From NCBI GenBank assembly GCA_964491395.1, contig CAZBGI010000013.1:8315-72314 (forward strand): a DNA stretch of 64,000 bases, read 5' to 3'. The DNA comes from SKVR01 sp964491395. Lineage in GTDB: Bacteria; Bacteroidota; Bacteroidia; Bacteroidales; UBA7960. The notes beneath the pieces are model-generated. The model had not been told where the DNA came from and made no database searches. It saw nothing but the letters and a program-made list of their open reading frames with translations. Positions 19,619 through 27,493 of this stretch are shown here, piece by piece; within the stretch, counting starts at the first letter, position 1, and every line of letters starts with the position of its first letter. The position numbers were made by a program, and so were the translations under genes.

Positions 19619-20881
19619 ATGGCCCATCATATCATTCACAGGATAAATCTGGAGGTAAAAGTACCCGATCGTGAGGCTGCACAAGCCATTCACACCCGGA
19701 TGCCTGCCATCCTGAAGAATGATATTCTGCCGGCACTGGAAAAACTGCTTGACAGAGTGGACCCACAAGGTCAAAACTACCGGTGGGAAAACATCAACCT
19801 GGATTTGAAAACCATCTCCCCGGAAATACTGGAATCCGGCATTTCGGAGATGGTGGCAGAAAAACTGCAGGAAAAACTCCGGATCCAGCTTTCTTCAGTC
19901 CCCGAAACCGAAAAAAACAAGGAAGAAGCACCCTTATTAATTTCTGAAGAAGAAAAAAGCATCGAAAAGTTTTTGTATTTCCTGCAAACAGGTCAGTTGC
20001 CCTGGTGGTCGTCTCATTCACGGGCAATGCTAAAACCAGAAGAGTGGCTGAAAATTCCTTCCCGAAGAAGGAGCAGCTTGAGAAAACAGCTTGTTCAACT
20101 TTTAACAGAAAATCCGGTGGCACTTGAGCGATTTGCATTACAGTTTCCTCAGGCTGAAGTTATAAAATTCGTGATATCGTTAGCAACCGGGAAGCAGCCT
20201 CAAGAAACAGAAATCCGGAAAATATCACAAAGAATAAGTCGCAATGCAAATGGTCTGCGCGAAGAAATCACCAGGCTGCTGAAAAACATAACCCCACCGC
20301 CTGAAAAGCCCGGAAGATCTTTGCAACCCGAAGACGTATCAGTAAAAAAGAGAACTCCCAAGCCCAACAAAAAAGATGAGGGCATCCTGGTACAGAATGC
20401 AGGAATCGTATTGTTGCATCCTTTCCTGGGCAGTTTCTTTTCAGCGTTGGGTTTGTTAAAAAACACTCAGTTTACGGATAAACAGGCTCAGCACACAGCC
20501 ATTCATTTGCTCCACTATCTGTCTGCAGGACAAACCCAGCCCATGGAATATGAACTAACGCTGGAAAAATACCTGTGTGGCTGCGAACCGGAAGAGGTCG
20601 TTCCCCGGTTTGTGCCCATCAGCAAAACCATGAAGCAAGAAAGCGACAAACTTCTGCGTGCAGCCATAGAACACTGGAAAGCGCTAAAAAAAACATCTCC
20701 CGCAGGTTTAAGAGAGGGTTTTCTCCAAAGGGAAGGCAAACTGATACAGAACGATGCCCAGGATCTGTTGCTGGTGGAAAGCAAATCTGTTGATGTTTTG
20801 CTGAGCTACCTTCCCTGGGGCCTGGGTGTAATCAAACTTCCCTGGTTAAACAAACCCTTTACGGTAGAGTTGAACCATTAA
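19619..20881 (+). CDS. CIS tape-measure-type protein (Afp14-like)
   Basis: A 420-residue protein. The N-terminus (HIIHRINLEVKVPDREAAQA) and the block from about residue 260 (VQNAGIVLLHPFLGSFFSAL, then AIHLLHYLSAGQ and ELTLEKYLCG) are hallmarks of the CIS_TMP family, which sets the length of the inner tube. The region between (about residues 100-250) is charged, helical and poorly conserved, as expected for a ruler. It ends with LPWGLGVIKLPWLNKPFTVEL, again usual for the family. The gene starts 3 bp after the giant protein and ends 11 bp before the DUF4157 gene. Confidence 0.87.
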   Translation: MAHHIIHRINLEVKVPDREAAQAIHTRMPAILKNDILPALEKLLDRVDPQGQNYRWENINLDLKTISPEILESGISEMVAEKLQEKLRIQLSSVPETEKNKEEAPLLISEEEKSIEKFLYFLQTGQLPWWSSHSRAMLKPEEWLKIPSRRRSSLRKQLVQLLTENPVALERFALQFPQAEVIKFVISLATGKQPQETEIRKISQRISRNANGLREEITRLLKNITPPPEKPGRSLQPEDVSVKKRTPKPNKKDEGILVQNAGIVLLHPFLGSFFSALGLLKNTQFTDKQAQHTAIHLLHYLSAGQTQPMEYELTLEKYLCGCEPEEVVPRFVPISKTMKQESDKLLRAAIEHWKALKKTSPAGLREGFLQREGKLIQNDAQDLLLVESKSVDVLLSYLPWGLGVIKLPWLNKPFTVELNH

Positions 20882-20892
20882 AACCTTCTGTT

Positions 20893-22821
20893 ATGAAAGA
20901 GCCGGCCAAACCCCAGAATACCCATCAGGCGGAAAGAAAGACTCCTTTCTTTGCACGGGAAGCAGACAGCCTAAAGGAAAGTGCATCACAGGAAGCCCCG
21001 TTTTTCAGTGCACCGATTATACAACCCAAACTAAAAACAGGGCAACCCGGAGATCGTTATGAACAGCAGGCTGATCGCATGGCCGAACGTATCATCCGTC
21101 ATGATGCCGCCCATGGTGATTATGATTCAGGAGCGGAAACAGTTCAATTGCAGGAAGAGGAAGAGGAACCCTTGCAAATGATGGAAGAAGAAGAGGTTCA
21201 CCTGCAGGAGGAGGAAGAGGAACCCCTGCAAATGATGGATGAAGAAGAGGAGCTTCAGATGCAGGTTGAAGAAGAACAGGAAGAAGAGGAGGAAATGCTT
21301 CAACCAAAAGAAGAAAACTTCATTCAAAAACAGGATGAAGAAGACGAGGAAGAGGAAATCCTGCAAATGCAGGAAGAAGTGGAAGAACCCATGCAGATGC
21401 AACAGGAAGAAGAGGAAGAACTGCAAATGCAACAAGACCGCCGAGGTGCTGTTGTTAACGAAGAGCTTAGCGGACAGATAAGGAGTGCTGCAGGGAAAGG
21501 CGAATCGTTACCGGAAACCACCAGTGAGCGTATGTCAGATTCATTGGGGGTTGATTTCAGCAAGGTAAAGATCCATAAAGATGCCGAAGCGGTTCAGATG
21601 AACCGCCAGCTGGGAGCCCAAGCCTTTACCCATGGTAATGATATTTATTTTAATGCGGGCAAATACAACCCCGAAAGCACACAGGGACAAAGACTGCTTG
21701 CCCATGAACTTACCCACGTTGTACAACAGAGAAAAGACCATGCAGCACCCAAAGTGCAGGGCTTTTTCAAGAAAATAAAAAGAGGACTGAAAAAAGTGGG
21801 AAAAGCCATTGCTGGCGGAGCAAAAAAAGTTGCCGGAGGAATAGCAAGGGGAGCAAAAAAAGTTTTTGGAGCTACCAAAACAGGAATAAAAAGAATTGGG
21901 AAAGGGGTTAGAAAGATAGGCAGTAAAATATGGGGCAGCATAAAAAAAGGAGGCAAAAAGGTATGGGGCTGGATGAAAAAGACAGGATCCAAAATATGGG
22001 GAGGTTTGAAAAAAGCAGGTAAGTGGGTGTGGAATGGCATCAAATGGGTTGGGGTGAAGCTATGGGAAAAACTCAAAGGGATTGCCCTAAGAGCCAAACG
22101 CTGGATCACATCTTTGCCTGAAAGGCTCAAACGGTTGGTATTACACCTGTGGAAAGGTGTAAAAAGCCTCAAACCCTGGTCTATTGAGTGGTGGAAATCT
22201 CTGGGCAAAGCAGATACATGGAAAAACTTTGGTTTGTGGCTGGGCGAACTGGTCATTTACGGACTGGAAGTAATGGGCGCCGGGGAAATCCTGGAAACAC
22301 TTACCGATTTCATCAAATTCAATACCCGACCCATGACATCTACCGAAAAATCAGAAGCACAAAAGATTTTTGGCGACAAAATCAACTATTCGCTGGTGCG
22401 CATCGATGAATACTCTCTCATAGCCTGGATTGGCAAGAAGAAAGAGAAGGCAGACAACATGGCAGTAACCACCTTCCACACCATCAATTTCTCCCGCAAA
22501 ATTGAAGCCCAAAAAGGCACGGAAGATATGGCCTGGCTGATTCACGAACTGGTACATGTATGGCAATATGAAAAAATGGGCGCCATGTATATGGCCAGAG
22601 CGGTGCATGCCCAGAACAATGCCGGCTATAACTACAAGGGCATTGACAAACTGCGGGAAAGACAGAATCAGGGGCTCAAAGGCTTCAACCTTGAGCAACA
22701 GGGAGATATCATTTCTGACTACTACAGGATCCTTTACATGAAAGATGGGTTGAAGCCCAAATGGGAAAAACCGGAAAATGTGGATGCCAGCGTCTATCAA
22801 TCCTATGTGGATAAACTTTAA
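20893..22821 (+). CDS. DUF4157 protein with acidic repeats, cationic 11-mer repeats and second HExxH domain (candidate eCIS cargo)
   Basis: A 642-residue modular protein. Order: an N-terminal DUF4157-type motif (GDRYEQQADRMAERII, residues 53-68); an acidic Gln/Glu repeat, about 82-180; the DUF4157 core with HELTH at 271-275 (metallopeptidase-like zinc motif); ten exact 11-residue repeats rich in Lys, Gly and Trp at 291-400; a further basic Trp-rich helix region; and a C-terminal domain with a second zinc motif, HELVH at 551-555, followed by EQQGD about 50 residues on, which could supply another ligand. No signal peptide is seen. DUF4157 proteins are known to be enriched beside eCIS loci. Proteolysis and membrane disruption are inferences from motifs and composition, not shown. 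It lies between tape-measure and ATPase genes, the usual slot for effectors. Confidence 0.85.
   Translation: MKEPAKPQNTHQAERKTPFFAREADSLKESASQEAPFFSAPIIQPKLKTGQPGDRYEQQADRMAERIIRHDAAHGDYDSGAETVQLQEEEEEPLQMMEEEEVHLQEEEEEPLQMMDEEEELQMQVEEEQEEEEEMLQPKEENFIQKQDEEDEEEEILQMQEEVEEPMQMQQEEEEELQMQQDRRGAVVNEELSGQIRSAAGKGESLPETTSERMSDSLGVDFSKVKIHKDAEAVQMNRQLGAQAFTHGNDIYFNAGKYNPESTQGQRLLAHELTHVVQQRKDHAAPKVQGFFKKIKRGLKKVGKAIAGGAKKVAGGIARGAKKVFGATKTGIKRIGKGVRKIGSKIWGSIKKGGKKVWGWMKKTGSKIWGGLKKAGKWVWNGIKWVGVKLWEKLKGIALRAKRWITSLPERLKRLVLHLWKGVKSLKPWSIEWWKSLGKADTWKNFGLWLGELVIYGLEVMGAGEILETLTDFIKFNTRPMTSTEKSEAQKIFGDKINYSLVRIDEYSLIAWIGKKKEKADNMAVTTFHTINFSRKIEAQKGTEDMAWLIHELVHVWQYEKMGAMYMARAVHAQNNAGYNYKGIDKLRERQNQGLKGFNLEQQGDIISDYYRILYMKDGLKPKWEKPENVDASVYQSYVDKL
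21137..21434 (+). repeat. Acidic Gln/Glu repeat region in DUF4157 gene
   Basis: The DNA is purine-rich and imperfectly repeated. It encodes units of the type LQEEEEEPLQMM, the first two copies nearly identical, then decaying copies. The segment is strongly negative and contrasts with the strongly positive region 100 residues further on. Confidence 0.9.
21763..22092 (+). repeat. Ten tandem 33-bp units encoding cationic 11-residue repeats
   Basis: Starting at residue 291 the sequence divides without gaps into ten 11-mers, e.g. VAGGIARGAKK, IWGSIKKGGKK, VWGWMKKTGSK, IWGGLKKAGKW. The pattern is hydrophobic at position 1 and 5, Gly/Trp at 2-3, Gly at 8 and Lys at 10-11. Eleven residues make three helical turns, so a continuous amphipathic helix with one lysine face is predicted. 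Confidence 0.9.
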
Positions 22822-22851
22822 TCACAAACCTCTCAAAATACAATATATTAC

Positions 22852-24183
22852 ATGCTTGAAAAAGAACTTCAATGGCTTGAGAAATTCATACAGTGGCGTA
22901 TCAACAACCAGTTTGGTTCCGCAAAAACGGTGGATTCCGAAAAAAAGAAATCCCCTCCTGCCCTGCCGCAACCTTCACCAAACAGTCCTTACGCTGATCT
23001 TATCGCCAGGCACAACCTTCAACCAGAAGAACAACTGGTACTGATACTTGCCCTTTGTCCGCACATTCAGTCCAACTTCCTGGACGACACCATCAGAAAA
23101 AGCCTTCCGGATACAGGAGAGTTTCCTCAACTGGGAGGTAGTCGGGGAAAAAATTTCAGGGGAATCTTACCAACAGGAGAAACCGTTATGTTTCTCATGG
23201 GAGGAAGAAACGAAAGTAAAAAAGCACAAGCCCGTCAGTTATTTCATGAAGAACATACCTTTGCCCGACATCGGATATTGTGGCTCGAAGAAGTATCGCA
23301 CGGAGAGCCACGCATGAGCGGGCGGGTAATCGTCAACCCCGATCTTGTAGATTTGTTATTGGAAGGAAAAACCATCCGTCCCCGCTTCAGCATGGACTTC
23401 CCGGCCGAATTTATCACTACAGAACTGGAAGATGCAGACCTGATACTGGACAAAAAGACCCGTACACAGCTCACCGAACTACAAAACTGGATAAAACACC
23501 GGGATACGCTAATGGAGGAATGGAATCTCAAACGCTGGATAAAACCGGGCTACAGGGCGCTGTTTTACGGGCCTCCCGGAACCGGAAAAACCCTGGCCGC
23601 CATGATACTTGGGAAGACTGCCCAACGCGATGTATTCCGCATTGACCTGTCCATGGTAGTTTCCAAATACATTGGCGAAACAGAGAAAAACCTCTCCCAG
23701 CTTTTTGAACGGGCCCAAAGCAAAGACTGGATTTTGTTTTTTGATGAAGCGGATGCCCTTTTTGGCAAACGCACCAGTGTACGTGATGCACATGACAAAT
23801 ATGCCAACCAGGAGGTAGCGTATTTGCTGCAAAAAATTGAAAGCCATGACGGCCTGGTTATACTGGCCTCCAACTTTAAATCCAACATCGACGAGGCTTT
23901 TTTAAGAAGGTTTCAGGCCGTCATCTACTTCCCGCCTCCTACTGCTATGGAGCGCTACACCCTTTGGAAGAAAACCCTTCCTCAAAACAAGGGACTCACT
24001 ATACCATCAGACGAAGAACTTCAGGCTATTGCCAGGAAATACGACATCACCGGTGCCGGCATAGTAAATGTGGTTCAATACTGTGCACTGTATAGTGCTT
24101 CTGCAGGCAGCAGAGAAATTTCCGCGCGGCAGATAATATCGGGCATTGCCCGCGAATACCAGAAAGAAGGAAAGGTTTTTTGA
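22852..24183 (+). CDS. eCIS AAA+ ATPase (Afp15-like)
   Basis: A 443-residue cytoplasmic AAA+ ATPase. Walker A is GPPGTGKT from residue 240, Walker B is ILFFDEAD with D298 and E299, followed by the sensor-1 type VILASNF and an arginine-finger-like FLRRFQAVIYFP. The N-terminal 200 residues form a family-specific domain. ATPases of this type are conserved in Afp/PVC loci and are needed for particle assembly or cargo handling; they differ from ClpV, which has two AAA domains. It is the last gene of the + strand run: the following gene is convergent, so the eCIS operon ends here. Confidence 0.95.
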   Translation: MLEKELQWLEKFIQWRINNQFGSAKTVDSEKKKSPPALPQPSPNSPYADLIARHNLQPEEQLVLILALCPHIQSNFLDDTIRKSLPDTGEFPQLGGSRGKNFRGILPTGETVMFLMGGRNESKKAQARQLFHEEHTFARHRILWLEEVSHGEPRMSGRVIVNPDLVDLLLEGKTIRPRFSMDFPAEFITTELEDADLILDKKTRTQLTELQNWIKHRDTLMEEWNLKRWIKPGYRALFYGPPGTGKTLAAMILGKTAQRDVFRIDLSMVVSKYIGETEKNLSQLFERAQSKDWILFFDEADALFGKRTSVRDAHDKYANQEVAYLLQKIESHDGLVILASNFKSNIDEAFLRRFQAVIYFPPPTAMERYTLWKKTLPQNKGLTIPSDEELQAIARKYDITGAGIVNVVQYCALYSASAGSREISARQIISGIAREYQKEGKVF

Positions 24184-24343
24184 GGCCATCCGGTTCGTAT
24201 AAAAGCAACATCAGCATGCTTTTTAACTTTTCCATCAATGCCCCTCAGGGTTATTTCAACACACTTTCGTCTCAGGCTTTCGTAAAGGCTGGCACAAAAA
24301 GCCATTGAGACTATCGTATGCGGCTGGCAATAAAACTGCTTCA

Positions 24344-25903
24344 TCAAATACCAGTACCCTGCGGTACAAAACTGCGCATTTGTTTTTTAAGCTGAAAAAT
24401 GTCTTTGCGTCGGTCTTTGAGGTTGCGCACGCTGCCAAATTCATGAAGTTCACGGAGGGCGTCGATTTCGGCATCCACGATTAGGATCATCTCCGTGTTG
24501 GGAGTAGTTTCCGCCTTTACTCCATTAGAGGGAAAAGCAAAATCGCAGGGAGTAAACACCATGGACTGGGCATACTGAATATTCATGTTGTGAACATTGG
24601 GAAGGTTGCCCACACTACCGGCAATGGCTACATAGCACTCATTTTCAATGGCTCTTGCCTGGGCACAATGTCTTACGCGGGAGAATCCGTTCTGTGTATC
24701 GGTAAGGAAGGGAACGAAAAGAATGTCCATCCCTTCATCGGCCAGTAATCTGCTGAGTTCAGGAAACTCTGAGTCATAACAGATAAGGATGCCGATTTTC
24801 CCGCAGTCGGTATCAAAAGTTTTCAGCTGGTTGCCTCCCTGTAACCCCCAAACTCTTGCTTCATCAGGTGTGACGTGTAGTTTCTCGTAACGTTCACGGG
24901 TACCATCGCGCCGGCAAAGATAACCAACATTGTAAAGCGCATTATCGCGTAACTCGGGCATGCTGCCTGTAATGATGTTGATATTGTAAGCAATGGCCAG
25001 TTCAGAAAATCGATCGGTGATTTCTTCGGTATAATCGGCCAACTGCCTGATAGCTTCATGCTCCGAGAGATTGTTGTATTGCGCCATCAGGGGAGCATTG
25101 AACAATTCGGGAAAAAGGGCAAAATCGGACCGGTAATCCGAAACAGCATCCACAAAATACTCTGCCTGTTGCATTACTTCATCCAGATCTTTGTAAGGAC
25201 GCATCTGCCATTGAATCAATCCCAACCTGATCACCGTTTTTTTGTTTTCAACCTGGTCAGTATCCTTCTCAAAATAGATATTATCCCATTTCAGCAGCAC
25301 GGAGAATTCATTTTTGCTTTCCCTCCCTTCCAGGTATGATTTCAGAATCCGGGATGGGTAAAAGTCATTGGCCGTGTGAAAATTGAGTAATTCATCATCG
25401 ATTTCTTTTCTTTTTACCTGCTCTATATACTGTTTGGGAGTGAGTTCATCGTGGTACTTTTTGTATTCAGAAACACGTCCTCCTACCACTATTCCCCGCA
25501 GATTATATTTCTCACAAAGCTCTTTCCTGTAGTCGTATAATCTGCGCCCCAAACGCAACCCTCTGTATTCGGGCACGACAAAAATGTCGATACCGTAAAG
25601 TACATCTCCATCATCGGTGTGGGTATCAAAAGAATAATTTTTAGTAATCTTTTTCAGGTTATGGTTATCAGAAAACTTGTCATAATCCACAATAATGGAG
25701 AGTGCGCAGGCAACAATCTCACCATTCACCTTAATGGCAACCTGCCCTTCCTGAAACACTTTGAAAAGCTTCTCAATCTTTTCCTTTTCCCACCATGGGT
25801 TCAGATTCTCTGAATAGGTTTTCTTCAAAGCAACTTTTAACTCATCATAGTCATCGGGGGTGAGGAAGTCAAAGTCCAGGTTATCGATTTCAAGTGCTGT
25901 CAT
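24344..25903 (-). CDS. GNAT acetyltransferase - carbon-nitrogen hydrolase (nitrilase) fusion
   Basis: A 519-residue bifunctional protein. Residues 1 to about 200 are a GNAT-like domain with the acetyl-CoA loop VVPEYRGLRLGRRLY. Residues about 225-500 are a nitrilase-superfamily amidase with an intact triad E266 (LFPELFNAP), K341 (YEKLHVTP) and C375 (ILICYDSEFPE). This domain pairing is known in bacteria, but the substrate is not established; an amide or N-acylated small molecule is likely. It is convergent with the eCIS ATPase gene and lies alone, 165 bp from the PDH operon end, so no functional link to the eCIS can be argued. Confidence 0.9.
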   Translation of the reverse strand: MTALEIDNLDFDFLTPDDYDELKVALKKTYSENLNPWWEKEKIEKLFKVFQEGQVAIKVNGEIVACALSIIVDYDKFSDNHNLKKITKNYSFDTHTDDGDVLYGIDIFVVPEYRGLRLGRRLYDYRKELCEKYNLRGIVVGGRVSEYKKYHDELTPKQYIEQVKRKEIDDELLNFHTANDFYPSRILKSYLEGRESKNEFSVLLKWDNIYFEKDTDQVENKKTVIRLGLIQWQMRPYKDLDEVMQQAEYFVDAVSDYRSDFALFPELFNAPLMAQYNNLSEHEAIRQLADYTEEITDRFSELAIAYNINIITGSMPELRDNALYNVGYLCRRDGTRERYEKLHVTPDEARVWGLQGGNQLKTFDTDCGKIGILICYDSEFPELSRLLADEGMDILFVPFLTDTQNGFSRVRHCAQARAIENECYVAIAGSVGNLPNVHNMNIQYAQSMVFTPCDFAFPSNGVKAETTPNTEMILIVDAEIDALRELHEFGSVRNLKDRRKDIFQLKKQMRSFVPQGTGI

Positions 25904-26008
25904 AGCTTTGTATTTTTAGAATTAATGAGGAAATTGCCGCATGCAAATATCCATAATTTTTAGGCAGGGGAGCCACAATGAGGGAAAAAACTTTTGCTCC
26001 ATACGACA

Positions 26009-26042
26009 ATCACGCCGAAAACCTGATGATTCCCGGCGTGAT
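26009..26042 (-). terminator. Hairpin downstream of lpd
   Basis: A 9-bp perfect stem (atcacgccg at 26009-26017 with cggcgtgat at 26034-26042) and 16-base loop lie 26 bp past the stop of lpd on the - strand. A T-rich run follows about 20 bases beyond the stem on that strand. It is a plausible end of the PDH operon transcript, though the U-run is not adjacent. Confidence 0.45.
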
Positions 26043-26068
26043 AGGGTAATACAATAAAGGTGAGAAAT

Positions 26069-27481
26069 TTACTTTTTCTTCTTTTTGTGGATATGCGTAG
26101 CGTGACCAAAATACACTTCCGCTGCTTCCATAATGGTTTCAGAGAGTGTAGGGTGAGGGTGAATGGTAAGTTCCAAATCACGGGCCACCGCAGCCATTTC
26201 AATGGCCAGGGTAGCTTCTGCTACCATACTTCCCGCTTCTTTGCCTACAAATCCGGCACCCAGTATGCGATCATTTTCGGGATCTATAATGAGTTTGGTC
26301 AAACCGTTTTTCAGCCCCAGAGTAACGGCCCTGCCAGATGCGGCCCAGGGAAATTTGGCCACTTCTACCTTTTTGCCCTGATCTTTGGCTTCAGCTTCGG
26401 TCAGGCCTGTCCAGGCAATTTCGGGATCGGTAAATACCACTGCAGGAATGGCTTTGGGTTCATAAGCAGTTTTATGTCCGGCAATATGTTCTGCCGCAAC
26501 ACGTCCCTCATGGGAAGCTTTGTGCGCAAGCATGGGTTGACCGGCCACGTCGCCAATAGCATAAATATTCTCAACATTGGTACGTCTTACCAGGTCCACC
26601 TTCACAAATCCCCGGTCATCGGTTTCAATGCCTACCTCTTCCAGTCCAATATTTTTGGTATTGGCCCGTCCGCCAATGGCTACCAGAATTTTATCAAAAG
26701 ACTCTTTCTTTTTGCCATCCCTGGTTTCCAGTTCTACCTCCAGCTTTTTGCCTTTCTTTTCTACCCCCACCACTTTGGTGTTAAACAGGGTATTCTGCAT
26801 AAGGTCTTTGCGTTCTTTTTTGAACACATCGCGCAAATCCTGGTCGAGTCCGGGAAGGATATCAGAGGTAAACTCGGCAATGGTGATGTCGGAGCCCAAT
26901 GCTTTATATATCACACTCATCTCCAGCCCGATATATCCGGCACCCACTACCAGCAGGCGTTTGGGCACTTCTTTCAGTTCCAGGGCTTTCTCAGCATTCA
27001 TTACATCATCATCGAAATCAACACCAGGCAAACCTGATGGAGATGCACCGGTAGCGATAATTAGTTTTTCAAATTCAATTTCTTTTTTATCGCCTTTTTC
27101 AGGGGTAAACTCCAGGCTGTTCTTGCCGGTTAGTTTAGCCATCCCTTGCAGATATTCCACCTTGCGGGCTTTGGCCAGCTGTCCCAGGCCTCCGGTAAGT
27201 TGTTTTACCACTGACTGCTTCCAGCTTCTTACTTTATCAATATCTACTTTTGCCTCTCCAAAACTTAACCCCCAGTCTTTTGCTTTAGCGGCTTCATCTT
27301 TAACTGCAGCAATGTGCAGCAATGCTTTGGTGGGGATACACCCATGGAACAAGCAAACGCCACCGGGATCGGGCTTGGGGTCTATCAGGGTTACATTGAG
27401 ATCGAGATTGGCAGCCTGGAACGCGGCGGCATAACCGCCGGGTCCGGCTCCTAATACAATTACTTGTTTTTTATCTGCCAT
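26069..27481 (-). CDS. lpdA: Dihydrolipoyl dehydrogenase (E3)
   Basis: A 470-residue flavoprotein that reoxidises dihydrolipoamide of the pyruvate dehydrogenase complex, using FAD and NAD+. The FAD-binding GAGPGGYAAA is at residues 11-20. The redox-active disulfide is C43-C48 in GVCLFHGCIPTK (more usual is CLNVGC). The NAD-binding site (VVGAGYIGLEM) and the C-terminal catalytic HPHPTLSE are present. It ends in a short Lys-rich tail. It is the last gene of the aceE-aceF-lpd operon, 12 bp after aceF, consistent with a dedicated E3. Confidence 0.96.
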   Translation of the reverse strand: MADKKQVIVLGAGPGGYAAAFQAANLDLNVTLIDPKPDPGGVCLFHGCIPTKALLHIAAVKDEAAKAKDWGLSFGEAKVDIDKVRSWKQSVVKQLTGGLGQLAKARKVEYLQGMAKLTGKNSLEFTPEKGDKKEIEFEKLIIATGASPSGLPGVDFDDDVMNAEKALELKEVPKRLLVVGAGYIGLEMSVIYKALGSDITIAEFTSDILPGLDQDLRDVFKKERKDLMQNTLFNTKVVGVEKKGKKLEVELETRDGKKKESFDKILVAIGGRANTKNIGLEEVGIETDDRGFVKVDLVRRTNVENIYAIGDVAGQPMLAHKASHEGRVAAEHIAGHKTAYEPKAIPAVVFTDPEIAWTGLTEAEAKDQGKKVEVAKFPWAASGRAVTLGLKNGLTKLIIDPENDRILGAGFVGKEAGSMVAEATLAIEMAAVARDLELTIHPHPTLSETIMEAAEVYFGHATHIHKKKKK

Positions 27482-27493
27482 TTTTTAATCAAA

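Noticed and set aside
21127..21435. Leu/Phe-rich ORF on the - strand
   Set aside because: Complement of the Glu-codon repeat of the DUF4157 gene; composition is an artefact.
1..24183. Prophage
   Set aside because: Tail-like genes only; no capsid, portal, terminase, integrase or lysis genes, and the ATPase, DUF5908 and DUF4157 genes point to eCIS.
26060..27037. 325-residue ORF on the + strand
   Set aside because: Antisense shadow of lpdA, with no family features.
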